Of a stretch of DNA of 64,000 nucleotides, positions 9,442 through 20,516 are shown one piece after another (the stretch's first letter is position 1; every line of letters starts with the position of its first letter). The stretch is from Rhipicephalus microplus. Lineage: Eukaryota > Arthropoda > Arachnida > Ixodida > Ixodidae. A program made the translations under genes and the position numbers. The stretch covers positions 3,332,001 to 3,396,000 of the forward strand of contig NW_027464601.1 in NCBI RefSeq assembly GCF_043290135.1, written 5' to 3'. Under the pieces are notes generated by a model that was not told the DNA's origin, made no database searches, and was given only the letters and a program-made list of their open reading frames with translations.

Positions 9442-10629
9442 ATGAGCACCCCGCATTCACCTACCCCTGTCATGCTGCAGCAGCCGCGGGTGCCCCCAAC
9501 TTTCCATGGTTATGCCGCTGAAGACCCAGAAGAATGGCTCGACCAATTCGAGCGCGTGGCTACCATAAACAGGTGGGATGAAGAAATGAAGCTGCGATAC
9601 GTTTACTTTTCCCTGGATGGCCCCGCCAAAACGTGGTATGAAAACCATGAGACCACACTGACCACCTGGGAATTTCTGAAGAATGGGTTGCTCAGTACCT
9701 TCACCAGCATTATGCGAAAAGAAAGGGCCCAGCTGCTGCTAGAATCGAGGAATCAACAGCCCAATGAGACCCTAAACGTGTACGTCGAAGAAATGAAACG
9801 TCTTTTTAGGAGAGCGGACTAAGACATGACTGAAGACAAAAAGGTCGGATACCTAATGCGAGGGGTGAAGGAGTCGCTTTTCGCCGGTCTCATAAGGAAC
9901 CCTCCTAAAACAGTCGCCGAATTTACTGAAGAAGTGCGCACCATAGAAAGGACCCTGGACGCCCGGACTCAGCAATACAACCGCCCGTTTCAGCTCAGCT
10001 CGCTCTACTCGGAACCGATTCGAGGTGGGCTAACCACCAACGATCTGCGGGAAGCTATTCGAGAAGTGGTTGAGGAAGAACTACGCCGATTGCTACCTCC
10101 TGCCTTCCAGCCCCCCCAAGGAGCATCTCTCTTGGACATAGTGCTTGATGAAGTCCAGCAGGCGCTTGGCTCTTCATCAGCGACGACTCGAACAGAGGCC
10201 GAAGCAATGACTTACGCCGCTGCAGTGAACACTAGGCCACCCCGACGAAACGAGCCCAGCCCTCGACGATACGCTGCAGCCCCAAGTAGCCGTCCGCCCT
10301 TACCCGCCCACCCTACATACGAGAGACGCCCGAGCCTAAGAAAATGCGACGCCTGGAGAACTCCCGACGACCGTCCCCTATGCTTTCACTGCGGTGAGGC
10401 CGGCCACATTCTTCGACACTGCCCCTACAGGCGGATGGGACTGCATGGCTTTTCATCTCAGGCACCACGGCCACGCCCTGGACAACGACCTCCGGCAATC
10501 GAAGACTACTTGCACCATACAGAGTACTTATCCAGCCGTTCTCCATCACCGCCATCCCCACGCTTCACGTCACCGAACCGCAGCAACAACGAACGAAGAA
10601 GGTCCCCAAGCCCCCGTAGGGGAAACTAA
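9442..10629 (+). pseudogene. Gypsy gag polyprotein with one in-frame stop
   Basis: I place the start at the ATG at 9442, which has a perfect GCCACC context. The open frame continues to a TAA at 9820-9822 and resumes in the same frame to 10629. The first part has the retrotransposon capsid pattern (FHGYAAEDPEEWLDQFERVA, then MKLRYVYFSLDGPAKTWYEN). The second part is rich in Arg and Pro and has one CCHC zinc knuckle (CFHCGEAGHILRHC, codons at 10381-10422). Gag would form the cytoplasmic particle that packages element RNA. The single stop splits this copy. Confidence 0.9.
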
Positions 10630-10649
10630 AACCAGCAACCTTTGGAGGT

Positions 10650-11900
10650 GTGGTTGCTTCAAGAGGAAATGCTGAAGACTCTCCACCGACGACCATATAT
10701 GACGACAGCACATCATCTACGACGACGACAACGCGCAACAACCCAAGCCGCGAGACGAAGCAAAACGAAGCAACAAGACGAAGCCGTGACCCGAACCCAA
10801 AACCAACGCGCAACTCCAGCCCACGTGCCACCAATTTTGAAGTATCTATCGACGGCCACCCGGTAACTGCCTTGATTTACACAGGAGCTGACTACTCGGT
10901 CATCAGCGGGCCATTGACAGCACAACTGAAGAAGGTTAAGACGGCTTGGGACGGCCCGCAGTTCCGCACAGCGGGAGGCCACCTCCTCACCCCATTGGGG
11001 CTATGTACTGCAAGGGTGACATTCGATGGTCACACATACCTTGCCACTTTCTTGGTGCTCCCACAGTGCTCCCGTGACGTCATTCTCGGCATGGACTTCT
11101 CGACTCAACATCACGCGGTTATTGACCTGGCGTCCAGATCCATCAAACTTTCCTCGGATGAAGCCATAAATTCATACTCGGCACCACATAATCGCGCAGC
11201 CCTCCGTGTGCTCGAGAATGACGTGAGCGTCCCACCCCGATCAACGACCCTAATCCCCGTAACCACTGGTACTGCCGAAAATGCTCATGGCGTCGTCGAA
11301 GGTAACATACAGCTTTTGCTTGGCCGTGATATTGCAATCGCAAGAGGCATTGTGGACTTTCGGAATGGGCAGGGCCCAGTGCTGCTAACAAATTTCAGCC
11401 AAGAACACCGTCACCTGGCCAAAGGTACGACCATTGCCTTTCTCGATGAAATCGCGGAAGTCAGTGACACCCTCGCCCTCTCGAATCCAGCGACCATCAC
11501 CCCACAGATCTACAACTCGCAGCTGTCATTCGACATTAACCCTTCCTTGCCTCAATGCAAGCAGCAACTGCTCCAGAACCTCCTTCGACGTTATGACGAC
11601 TGTTTCGCCACTTCTTCACAGGTCCGACACACTTCTCTGGCAAAGCATCAAATCATAACACAAGAATACATCCGCCCTCTCCATCAAAGCCCTTATCGTG
11701 TGTCGGCACGTGGACGTCAGGCCATCCGAGAGCAAGTTGAGGAAATGTTACACGACGATGTAATTCATCCATCGAAAAGCCCATGGGCGGTACCAGTCGT
11801 CCTTGTCAAAAAGAAAGACGGAAGTCTTCGGTTTTGCGTCGATTACCGACGGTTGAATAGTGTAACCAAGAAGGACGTGTACCCTTTACCAAGACCCTAG
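10650..11900 (+). pseudogene. Gypsy protease and N-terminal RT
   Basis: The frame differs from gag, so expression would need frameshifting or a separate start. The aspartic protease region reads [13 protein letters not shown]. The first catalytic residue is normally Asp (D-T-G); here it is Tyr (codon 10878-10880). The flap and second motif follow (VILGMDF at about 11080). From about 11690 the RT fingers appear ([19 protein letters not shown], then [20 protein letters not shown]). The frame ends at 11900, where a small deletion in the segment after YPLPR shifts it. Confidence 0.9.
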
Positions 11901-13693
11901 ATCGTCTTAGTGATGCAAGCTACTTCTCGTCCATTGCTCTGAAGACAGGGTATTGGCAATTTCAGGTTGATGAAAGAGACCAAGAAAAGACCGCCTTCAT
12001 CACGCCAGATGGATTGTATGAGTTCAAAGTGATGCCATTTGGACTTTGTTCCGCTCCAGCAACCTTCCAGCGTCTAATGGACACAGTACTGGCAGGTCTC
12101 AAGTGGCAAATATGTCTCGTATACCTGGACGATGTGGTCGTCTTCGCCTCCAACTTTAGCGACCACCTGAAAAGGCTCCGGATGGTACTGGACGCAATTA
12201 AGTCATCAGGGCTGACACTGAAGCAAGAAAAATGCCATTTTGCCTATGAAAAACTACAGTTCCTTGGCCATGTTATTAGCAAAGATGGCGTAAGACCAGA
12301 TCCCGAGAAGACAGCCACTATCGCACAGTTTCCTCAACCGCAAGATAAGAGAGCAGTGCGCCGATTCTTAGGCCTGTGCGCCTATTACCGACGCTTCGTC
12401 AAGAACTTCTCACGCATTGCTGCCCCTTTGACGCAGCTAACTAAGTCGGACGCCCCTTTCGAATGGAAAGCTGAGCAACGTGAAACATTCAAAAAACTTC
12501 AACAACGTTTACAGTCGCCGCCTGTGCTGAGTCACTTTGATGAAAATGCCGAAACTGAGATACATACAGACGCCAGCAGCATCGGCTTAGGTGCCGTTCT
12601 CGTTCAGAAGCACAAGGGCTGCGAGCGCGTCATCGCGTATGCAAGCCGCTCACTGTCGAAAGCGGAAGTGAACTATTCCACGTCTGAGAAGAAGTGTCTT
12701 GCGATAGTATGGGCCACCTCGAAATTCCGCCCATACTTATATGGCAGACCCTTCAAGGTCGTAACGGACCATCATGCGTTGTGCTGGTTGGCCAGTTTGA
12801 AAGACCCTTCTGGCCGCCTCGCTCGATGGAGCCTACGGCTTCAGGAGTTTGACGTGAAGGTAGTCTACACATCTGGTCGTAAGCACTCCGACGCAGACTG
12901 CCTCTCAAGAGCCCCTGTCGGCACACCACCAAGCCATGAAGACGACGATGCCTTTCTTGGGCCTATCAGCAGCAGCACCTTTGCACTACAGCAGCGCTCA
13001 GACCCGATCCTACAACAGTTGATCAACTACATCGAAGGAAAGGCCTCCATACCACCTGCACTGTTCAAGCGTGGGATATCATCCTTCTGTTTGCAAAATG
13101 GGGTGGTAGTTAAAAAGAACTTCGCACCGAATAAGGCAGCTTACCTTCTTGTCGTCCCAAGCAGCCTCAGAGAAGAAATTTTACAAGCGTTACATGACGA
13201 ACCCACTGCAGGCCACCTCGGTTTTACACGCACACTCCACAGAATTCAAGAACGATACTACTGGCCCCGCCTCTCCTCAGATGTTGCGCGGTACGTCAAG
13301 AGTTGCCGCGAATGTCAGCGCCGGAAGAGACCTCCAACAAAACCAGCTGGATTTCTCAAGCCAATTGAACCCCCGTCGAGACCATTCCAACAGATTGATA
13401 TGGACCTGCTTGGACCTTTCCCCACGTCAACATCCGGTAACAAGTGGATCATAGTGGCCACTGATTACCTTACCCGATACGCTGAAGCTAAGGCCCTCCC
13501 GAACGGCACAGCCGTAGAAGTTGCCAAATTTTTTGTCGAATCAATTCTCCTCCGTCATGGCGCACCTGAGGTACTAATAACAGACAGGGGAACGGCGTTT
13601 ACGGCTGATCTCACTCAGGCAATCTTACATTACAGTCATACAGATCACCGAAGAACAACTGCGTACCATTCGCAGACAAATGGTCTCACGTAA
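11901..13693 (+). pseudogene. Gypsy RT palm, RNase H and integrase N/core
   Basis: The RT continues as SYFSSIALKTGYWQF and opens cleanly from 12014. YLDD is at residues 37-40 of that ORF. RNase H carries TDAS (D185), E225, TDHHAL (D252) and HSDADCLSR. The integrase zinc domain HHCC is at H394, H401, C431 and C434. The catalytic core shows IDMDLLGPF (D464) and TDRG (D523). A TAA at 13691-13693 falls exactly where the third catalytic residue, Glu of the TNGLTER motif, is expected. RT copies the RNA, RNase H removes it and integrase inserts the DNA. Confidence 0.93.
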
Positions 13694-13696
13694 CGC

Positions 13697-14239
13697 TTGA
13701 ACAAGACCATTGCCGATATGCTCGCTATGTACGTGGACACAGAACACAAGACCTGGGACTTAATTCTGCCTTACGTGGTCTTCGCCTACAACACCGCGGT
13801 GCAGGAGACCACTAAAATGACACCATTTAATCTCGTCCATGGGAGGGATGCCGTTACTACCCTGGACGCCATGCTGCCTAATGTCACCGATGAAAACAAC
13901 CTAGACGTGGCCGCCTACCTTCAGCGCGCAGAAGAAGCCCGGCAGCTTGCTCGTCTGCACATAAAAGACCAACAGCAAAACGACGCAAGACGCTACAACC
14001 TGCGGAGACGCGATTTAACATACAGGCAAGGTGACAAAGTCGGGGTTTGGACGCCCGTTCGCCGCCGAGGATTAAGCGAAAAACTCATGCGCCGTTATTT
14101 CGGCCCATACAAAATCATCCGTCAAGTGGGTGAAGTGGACTATGAAGTGGTCTCTGATGGGGCTAGCTCATCCCAACGACGCCGCGCACGACGAGAAGTG
14201 GTACGCGTCGCCCGTTTGAAGCCCTATCATGCGCGCTAA
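13697..14239 (+). pseudogene. Gypsy integrase C-terminal part
   Basis: It is in the same frame as the upstream integrase after the stop at 13691. It starts with NKTIADMLAMYV, then has the conserved WDLILPYVVFAYNTAVQETT and PFNLVHGRD segments. It ends with a basic domain (RRRGLSEKLMRRYFGPYKI, GPY/F-type motif). I see no chromodomain. The stop is 146 bp before the 3' LTR, leaving no room for env. Confidence 0.9.
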
Positions 14240-14368
14240 AGGAGGCTCTTTGTTTGCATCGCTTGTTTTGTTTCTGTGCGTGATTCATGCTTATTTGCCA
14301 TTTACTTTCGCACAGGCTGCCCTTTTGTTTTGGTTTTATTTTAAACAAAGCATCGGGTCGATGCTTAC

Positions 14369-14385
14369 GTTGAGGAGGGGAGCAA
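14369..14385 (+). other. Polypurine tract
   Basis: The purine run GAGGAGGGGAGCAA lies directly before the TG of the 3' LTR, the expected position of the plus-strand primer. Confidence 0.75.
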
Positions 14386-14844
14386 TGCCGCGATGCGTAT
14401 TGCGGATAGTGTTGAGCACGCCGATACCGCCGGCACGCGGCCTTATCGTGGTCTAGGATGCACCGCGACTCATCTGCGAAGATCATGGCCCGCACGTCGA
14501 CCATTCGTTGATAACGAGATAGCGCCAGACGCTACGGCAACTGTATCTCGGATGGTGAACGCGCCTTGCGTTCCAGCGGGACATTTCTGTTACCCGACGG
14601 CCATCGAACGCGCCTTGCGTTCCAGTGGGACATTTCTGTTACCCGACGGCCGTCGAACGCGCCTTGCGTTCCAGTGGGACATTTCTGTTACCCGATGGCC
14701 ATCGAACGTGCTGTTCGCCTCCCGCTAAGCCGGTGTGTCTGTTTTCCTTTAGTGGGCGCAAGTCCGCCAAATAAACGGATCTCCGTCTATTTCTACTAAC
14801 CTCCCGGTCTCCTGTCTTCGGGCTACCCTCACTCTTACGTGACA
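14386..14844 (+). repeat. 3' LTR of Gypsy element
   Basis: It is 459 bp, the same length as the 5' LTR, with the same 49-bp triplication at 14557-14703. The ATAT duplication follows at 14845-14848. Differences from the 5' LTR are spread over the whole length, which favours ordinary mutation over recent gene conversion. Confidence 0.95.
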
Positions 14845-14859
14845 ATATATTCAATTGCT

Positions 14860-15785
14860 TCGTCCCCTTCTAGCCTGGCACCTTGGGCTGTAGTTATAAA
14901 ACTCTGCTCTAGGCTCGTCTCATTTCTTAGGGAGTTTAGATGGTTCCAAAATTTCGCAGCTGCCTTTCCATCTTTTTTATGTACTTCTGCCAGCCACTGA
15001 GCTCCCTTTCTTCTAATCTTTTCATTGATCAGAAGGAATGCAGCCCTTCTACAGCTTGGAAAGGTTTCCCATTTTCTTTCAACATCATCTGTCGGTTCAC
15101 CCCGCTGCTTAGCTTCTCTGTGTTCCCTAGAAGCTCCCTGACGTTTTGCTATGGCTCTCTTAACTTCCTAATCCCACCAACTTTTGGGTTTGTGTCTTCT
15201 TTTCCGGGGTGACTTGTTACGCGTCTTTGCAAGCTCTAGCTCAAAGAGTCTAATTAGATGCGTGTATGTCCACACTGTCTTATTATCCTCCGTGATTACT
15301 TTCTCAATTTGTTTAGTGGCTATTTCAATTTGCCTTTCTGAATAAAAATTTTTCTGTAGTTGCTCATCTTGTCTCCTTCCCACTTTCACTGCTCTTCCAA
15401 AACTTAGCTTGATACGTTTGTGATCACTACCCAGACTTCTGGAGCCACCTTCATCTATGTGCATTCCCCTGAGCTTATCATACATCCTATGTGACATCAG
15501 TGCATAATCTGTCGTCGACTGCAGCCTTCCTACCTCCCATGTTATTTGCCCTTCACACTTCCCGGTACTGTTGCAAATGATCAAATCAAGCCTTTCACAC
15601 GTATCCATGATCATTTTGCCTGTCGGGTCGGTATACCCATCTATATCTTTTATGTGCGCTTCATGTCTCCTAGTATAACTATCTCGCACTCTCTTCCTAA
15701 CTCCTGAATGTCCTTTGATATACACTCTACATTGCCTGGTTTTCCTCTCTGGCCTTTGCTCCCGTTCACAAGTACACGAAACCAA
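14860..15785 (-). pseudogene. LINE endonuclease C-terminal part and linker to RT
   Basis: The open stretch 15168-15785 includes LDLIICNSTGKCEGQITWEVG, then TDYALMSHRMYD and LGSDHKRIKL. The SDH is the terminal catalytic box of exonuclease-endonuclease-phosphatase enzymes (His plus Asp). A lysine-rich tail ends at KSWWD with a stop. Further RT-proximal linker sequence continues to the Gypsy insertion. The enzyme nicks target DNA to prime reverse transcription. The start at 15785 is only the first ATG after a break. Confidence 0.82.
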
Positions 15786-15815
15786 GGAGTGTCATTCGAC
15801 CTGCCACTTTCCCTT

Positions 15816-16280
15816 TTAGCCATAAATGTTCCTTGCACTCCTGCTTGATCCTTTGCCAGTCTGTACTTTTATGAATGAATGCCCCAATACCACCCCCCTT
15901 TCTGTTCTATTACAATATTCCCACGCGTAGTCCGGATTGTTCGGAGGATGTTCCATGTCCCTGAGATGTGTTTCTACAAAACCGTATACCATCGGCCTCT
16001 CTTCGCTTAGCTGTTCTTCTATCTCTTCCCACTTCAGCCTGTTCTTACCACCCTGCATGTTAATATACCCTATGTCTGAATTGGCTCGCCGCTCGTGGCT
16101 ACGTCTATTTACGCCCCGGACTCTACCTATCTTAGACATAGGTGCCACTTTGGAATCGTATCTGTCCATAGCACCTGTCGAGGAGTCTCTCTGGTTGTTT
16201 TCCTCGTTACTAGCTATCCTGCACCTCGAAGGGCTCGCTTGCCTCCCAAAAAAGCTACTGCGCATCCTGCAAGTCGCCAA
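15816..16280 (-). pseudogene. LINE endonuclease N-terminal part
   Basis: The sequence DIGYINMQGGKNRLKWEEI followed by PMVYGFVETHLRD matches the first two blocks of LINE EEP endonucleases, where the Asn and Glu bind metal. It ends in a frameshifted tail at 15816, so the protein does not continue in frame to the SDH box at about 15430. The upstream 80 residues overlap the end of ORF1 in another frame. Confidence 0.8.
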
Positions 16281-16850
16281 CTCACCTCATGACCTAGCCG
16301 CCCATCGAAGTGAATTCTGTCTCGTCGAAAACCACCCCACCTATGCACCTCTCTGTTTATTTCCACCACCTCAAAGTCTTTCTCTCGACTCATCCACCAT
16401 ATCTCTTGGTTCGCGTTGACAACCGCTCTTTGCAGCTTGCTATCACGCACCGGGTACCTCCGGTATCATGCATATCACTACCTGTACCTTAGGAGAAGTG
16501 GCGCGCATGTCATCGACGCCGTTCGCCAGTGTGGCTGCTAGTTCTGCTGTATCTTCATTTAGGACATCGTTTAAACCGCCTGAAGTTATCACGAGGTTTC
16601 GTCTATCAGCTGTAGTCTTGAGTTTTGCGCTCGCTTGCCTCATGACTGCTTCAAGCTTGCGACGTGGGAACGCCCCTACTGCAACGCTCTTGTCACCTCT
16701 TACTCTCTCTTTGATGGCTTCTGTGCATCGATTTAAATTCGAGTCCCCGGCGATTATCACATGCTGTGACTTTTCAGCTGGAGCGTCCTGCATCTGGGGG
16801 CTACTTGCACCTGTGACGCTGGCTGCTTTGTCCCCTCCCAGCCCCACCAC
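16214..16850 (-). pseudogene. LINE ORF1, SGNH/GDSL esterase domain
   Basis: The segment HVIIAGDSNLNR contains the GDS nucleophile (S37 of the 16443-16850 ORF). Further on come LVITSGGLNDVL (the G-x-N-D block) and, after a one-base frameshift near 16450, DRIHFDGRLGHEV (catalytic Asp and His). All four SGNH blocks are therefore visible in order. Esterase-type ORF1 proteins are known from CR1/L2-group LINEs; the biochemical role is unsettled. Two overlapping frames (16443-16850 and 16214-16450) together cover the domain. Confidence 0.82.
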
Positions 16851-17296
16851 TACCTCGCTGAAGCTGGGCTTGCGACAGTTGAACCGGCTAAACCTGTTTT
16901 TTCCAAACTTGCTTGCTCTTCCTTCTCCACCGTTCTGGTTGCCGGTTCCATACTGTTCTCTCCGTAGGCCGCTTCTTTGTTCAGCCTCGCTAGTGCTTCC
17001 TCGGTGGACTTCAGTCTCTCTCCTATTGCCCTCGTTTTCTCTTGCTCTGTCGCCAACGCAGTCTCGAGCTCATCAATTCTCACCAGCAGTTCACTTTGGG
17101 AAACCATCATTTTCTCCATTTTTTCCTCGACCTCACATTGCCTACACTTCGCGTCAGCCTCTTCTCCATCCGCTTCAACGCTTGGGTCCACTTTCAAACC
17201 CACTCCACATCCTGAACACTTTACAGCCTTTTTAACCATGTCTTTCTGACACCAATTGTCCCTATACTCGATAATTACTAAACTCGAGCCCTGCAC
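16850..17296 (-). pseudogene. LINE ORF1 N-terminal zinc finger and coiled coil
   Basis: It starts MQGSSLVIIEYRDNW and has a Cys pattern KCSGCGVGL...KCRQCEVEEK (C-x2-C, about 30 residues, C-x2-C), a PHD/zinc-finger-like pair. A heptad-rich helix follows (LLVRIDELETALATEQEKTR...LKSTEEALARLNKEA). This layout fits ORF1 proteins that bind RNA as multimers. A one-base frameshift near 16890 separates it from the esterase part, and the stop at 16850 results from it. Confidence 0.78.
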
Positions 17297-17300
17297 TACG

Positions 17301-18045
17301 AAAAAGAAAAAGAAAGTCTAAGCTCTACTACAAAAATTTGCGTGTTCAATGTACGCGCACCTTCCCCACGGGGTGGCAAAGCAAAAAAAACAAGAAAAAA
17401 ATTTCATACACAACACCCGCACTAACTAATAAATACCTGGTGACTGGCCCCCGAAGAAGCCGTACCATAAAATAAGTACTACGAAGATTTCAACCGCTGC
17501 CTTATAATTATAAAGACAAGCTCAAAACATGCCAAAACACTTATCTGCGCAGTCGATTCGGAGCGCTCGAAAAACACGTCCATCTACCGTGACAGCCCGA
17601 ATCGAATGCAGCCGGACTAGAGGAGCGCACTCTTGTACACACTCTCTAACGACCTGCGCTGTGTGTCTAGTTCCCACCTTTTACCTCCGCTAGTTCATGG
17701 CACTGCTGCCCAATCCAAGCTAAACCTTGTTAAACCAAGGAGGTTATGCCCAGTGAGCTATACGTGGCAACCTTTTCTGGTCCAATAGGGTTCAAGGTGC
17801 GTCCTGTTGTTACTAGCTTTTTCTAGTAAGCATCATGTTTAAGGTGAATTCTACTGGATATTAATTCACCAATACTCGCCTCTCTAGGTTATTTGATCAT
17901 GGCAACTATCTTTTTATTTAGGAAGGACGTGTGCTGCTTTCCTGCTCAATTCAAAAGACTGTGCGCGTGCAGTTCCTCTAGTCCGGCCGTGGAGGTGACT
18001 ACCTACTGCTACCACAATGACAACTACTACTTCTACTACTACTAC
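17301..18045. other. Possible LINE 5' UTR, then unassigned
   Basis: The minus-strand 5' UTR of the LINE probably occupies part of this. I found no clear target duplication. (TAC)n-like sequence at 18027-18046 introduces the (ACAT)n array. Confidence 0.35.
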
Positions 18046-18049
18046 TGCT

Positions 18050-18220
18050 ACATACATACATACATACATACATACATACATACATACATACATACATACA
18101 TACATACATACATACATACATACATACATACATACATACATACATACATACATACATACATACATACATACATACATACATACATACATACATACATACA
18201 TACATACATACATACATACA
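18050..18220. repeat. (CATA)n microsatellite, left part
   Basis: There are 171 bp of almost perfect repeat, ending exactly at the LTR of the inserted element. It was continuous with 20628-20836 before that insertion. Confidence 0.97.
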
Positions 18221-18330
18221 TGTGACGTAAGAAGGTAGCGACGGTTGGTAGAAGCAGAGGAGGAAGAGTGACAGTAGAATAAACATGGGGTATGAGCCAG
18301 GCCACGTCTCCCATTCATCATAGCGTCACA
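18221..18330 (+). repeat. Left LTR, 110 bp
   Basis: Terminal inverted TGTGAC/GTCACA ends lie within 110 bp. An AATAAA is present near 18279; the right copy reads AATAAG at that point. It is unusually short for an LTR. Confidence 0.9.
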
Positions 18331-18414
18331 CGAGTCGACAGGATGAAGACCTGGCGGCCACTTCATCAACCAGCCACCATCTCCGAACGTCTCAGCAAGA
18401 CGCAGTGACCGAAC

Positions 18415-19656
18415 GTGGACCACGAAAGTACATCCCAACACTACACCAAGACCATCATTATGACAGCACCATCAGACGACCTTCCTATCCCCAAGTACAC
18501 CGGAGCAGCGGACGATGGACCTGTACAAGACTGGTTCGACCTGTTCGAGCACCACGCAACCGCTGCATCATGGTCGGAACGGGAAATGATCACCAACTTC
18601 ACTGACTACATCTCCGGTGAGGCATGCAAGTTTTACCTGACACACATATTCGAAAACGACGAATCATGGCAAAAGATCAGGGAAGAGATCATTGCCCGTT
18701 TTAACGACTACGACAAGGACTTCCTCATTACCGACCATCTGCATACAACCACACACGGCCGTCACAGTCCACGTTTATTTCTCAAGAAACGTGGCGTTCC
18801 ACCAGGTTTCTCTTCACGAAAGTCGGCATTTTCAAAGTCGTGGCACCAACATACGACACGAGACGTCGCTTACCCTACTGATGCCTTTCATGCTTCGTCT
18901 CGCATACATGATCCACCACCTAGTTTTCTACGACGCAGCTCTTCAAAGGCTCCTAAGTGTCACTATTCTTGTCATAAGGACGCCTTGTTCATGGTATACC
19001 AGCTGACACATGGGGAAAATACCAAACAACGCCAAGATGACTCAAAGAGTGAAAATCAGTCTTCCCGCATTGGAGCAGATTACTCCCCATCTCACAGACT
19101 TGGCCCGCCTCCTGGTTTTCCATCGCTTGGCTCTTTCATGACTCACAATGTCCATCTCACATCTAGCACGCTCACAATGGTCGGGATAGAGCTGCGGAGC
19201 TCGGAGAATGCTACGTTAAGCCCTGGACTTACCACCTAGATTCATACGCTAGAACAGCTCGCATCGTTAGTTGCACAGAAAGAGGGCCATTCACAACTCC
19301 AACTTTACCAAACAACCCCTGTTGCAATGTTGCCTTCTATTGCGCAACAACCAGAAACTCTAAACACAGAAGGCTCAGACGCATTGAACGTCGCATGCTA
19401 ACAGGCGCAAGAACCACTCATAGTGAGCCGCAAAGAAGAAGCCCCTGATGAACTATCTGTCAACTCTGAATGTTTTTTGTCGCAAGAGTTCATTTCCACG
19501 ACACCGCAGACTTTCCAAAATTTGCATTTACAACTTGGTGATACGATGTCACATGTGGTACCCTCATGCAGTGGTCACCAATCCAAGAATCGAACAATTC
19601 AGAAGCAAATCATACATCAAACCTCGCACGCAGTTGTTTTTCAGAAGCGTTCGTAA
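18415..19656 (+). pseudogene. Gag-like protein with two in-frame stops
   Basis: A likely start is the ATG at 18460, giving MTAPSDDLPIPKYTGAADDG. Then comes a capsid-type block (PVQDWFDLFEHHATAASWSE, EREMITNF, KFYLTHIFENDESWQKI). The middle is basic and repeats PPGF-like motifs (RGVPPGFSS and LGPPPGFPS) and has a C-x3-C pair (KCHYSCHKD). Stops at 19237-19239 and 19398-19400 are in frame, and the frame then continues to 19656. No CCHC knuckle of standard form is visible. It probably encoded the structural protein of the small LTR element. Confidence 0.7.
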
Positions 19657-20516
19657 TCAACCACGTCACAGAAGCCTCTGAAGAGCAGGCTAGCAATGAT
19701 GGCGCACCACCAACCATGCCCGATAAGCAAGAAACCTGTTCACTATGCATCAGCCGTCTTCAGGACGCGTCAAACCTCAAAGTAAATGAATGTCCCATTC
19801 CGGAAGGCTTGCCACTACAGCCATCTCCTGAGCAGCATCAGCAAAGAAGGCATAGCCAAGCGCGCAACCTCGTGCGACAACAAAACAGACTGCAACGAAG
19901 GCATCGACGAACGTGAAATTCAATGGAAGCACACTCACCAATTGAAGAACAGCGGAAAATAAGATCTCTAACCCAAAAAATATTCCAAGACGTCAAATTT
20001 TCTCGCACAGAGGAAAGTCGCCAGAGGCGCTCCCTGCGCCTGCACTTACACAGACCGTAACACCCCGGAAAACGCCAAGAAAGATGCGGAAGCACTTCTT
20101 GCATACCACCAGCCCGCAGGCATCACGCCGTCACAATTCGTCAAGAAGCACGCATTTTAGAAGCAAAGCGTCTGTCACAGCCACGACTCAGAATCCAACG
20201 CATGAGACATCCGACCTTCCAACGCTACAAGGACTCCCAACCTTGTTCGTTCCTCGATACTAACCATGTTGTGCCATCATCATTTTTAACGCTGAAGGCA
20301 CGGTTATGCTCTCCAGAACGCAACAGCCAACCTCGCCCACCTGAGGTCTCCTAGATATCACCGGACTGCCTTTCCTGTGAATATTTTGTGCAAGTGCATG
20401 GAACCACCGTGTGGCATTGAACTACTGCATTTTCTGGCATTATTTTTTATGTAAGGCTCCAGTTGTTCATGCTTTCTAAATTGTAGCTCGTGATTCTTTC
20501 GGGGGAGGGGCAATCA
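19657..20516 (+). other. Internal 3' region of the small LTR element
   Basis: No long frame and no pol motif are present. A further coding stretch in another frame may exist (19566-19916), but I cannot assign it. It ends with the polypurine tract. Confidence 0.5.

Larger units (their letters stand above)
8811..14844 (+). mobile_element. Ty3/Gypsy LTR retrotransposon, complete but defective
   Basis: The 6034-bp element has two 459-bp LTRs (8811-9269 and 14386-14844), both beginning TG and ending CA. It is flanked by a 4-bp ATAT target duplication (8807-8810 and 14845-14848). Internal order is gag, protease, RT, RNase H, integrase, which is the Gypsy order; no envelope gene is present. I count about 25 differences between the two LTRs by eye, roughly 5 percent, so it is not a recent insertion. 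Gag and integrase each carry an in-frame stop, RT has a short deletion with frameshift, and the protease active site is altered. Confidence 0.97.
14849..17300 (-). mobile_element. LINE (CR1/L2-like), 5' half
   Basis: This is the upstream part of the LINE continued at 6703-8810. It contains ORF1 (esterase type), the apurinic-type endonuclease and the linker to RT. Frameshifts break ORF1 at least twice and the endonuclease at least once. The 5' boundary is not resolved: the minus-strand sequence upstream of 17296 to about 17750 may be 5' UTR. Confidence 0.85.

Noticed and set aside
14240..14385. Envelope gene of an errantivirus-type Gypsy
   Set aside because: Only 146 bp separate integrase and 3' LTR in this element and 48 bp in Gypsy-2; neither has room for env.
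16850..16852. TGATG stop-start overlap in the LINE ORF1 suggesting translational reinitiation
   Set aside because: The esterase frame reads smoothly upstream of the ATG (PSFSEVVVGLGG), so the overlap is a by-product of a one-base frameshift.
17893..18314. Long ORFs of Tyr-Ile-His-Thr and Tyr-Val-Cys-Met repeats
   Set aside because: Translated (CATA)n; the same holds for 20514-20880.
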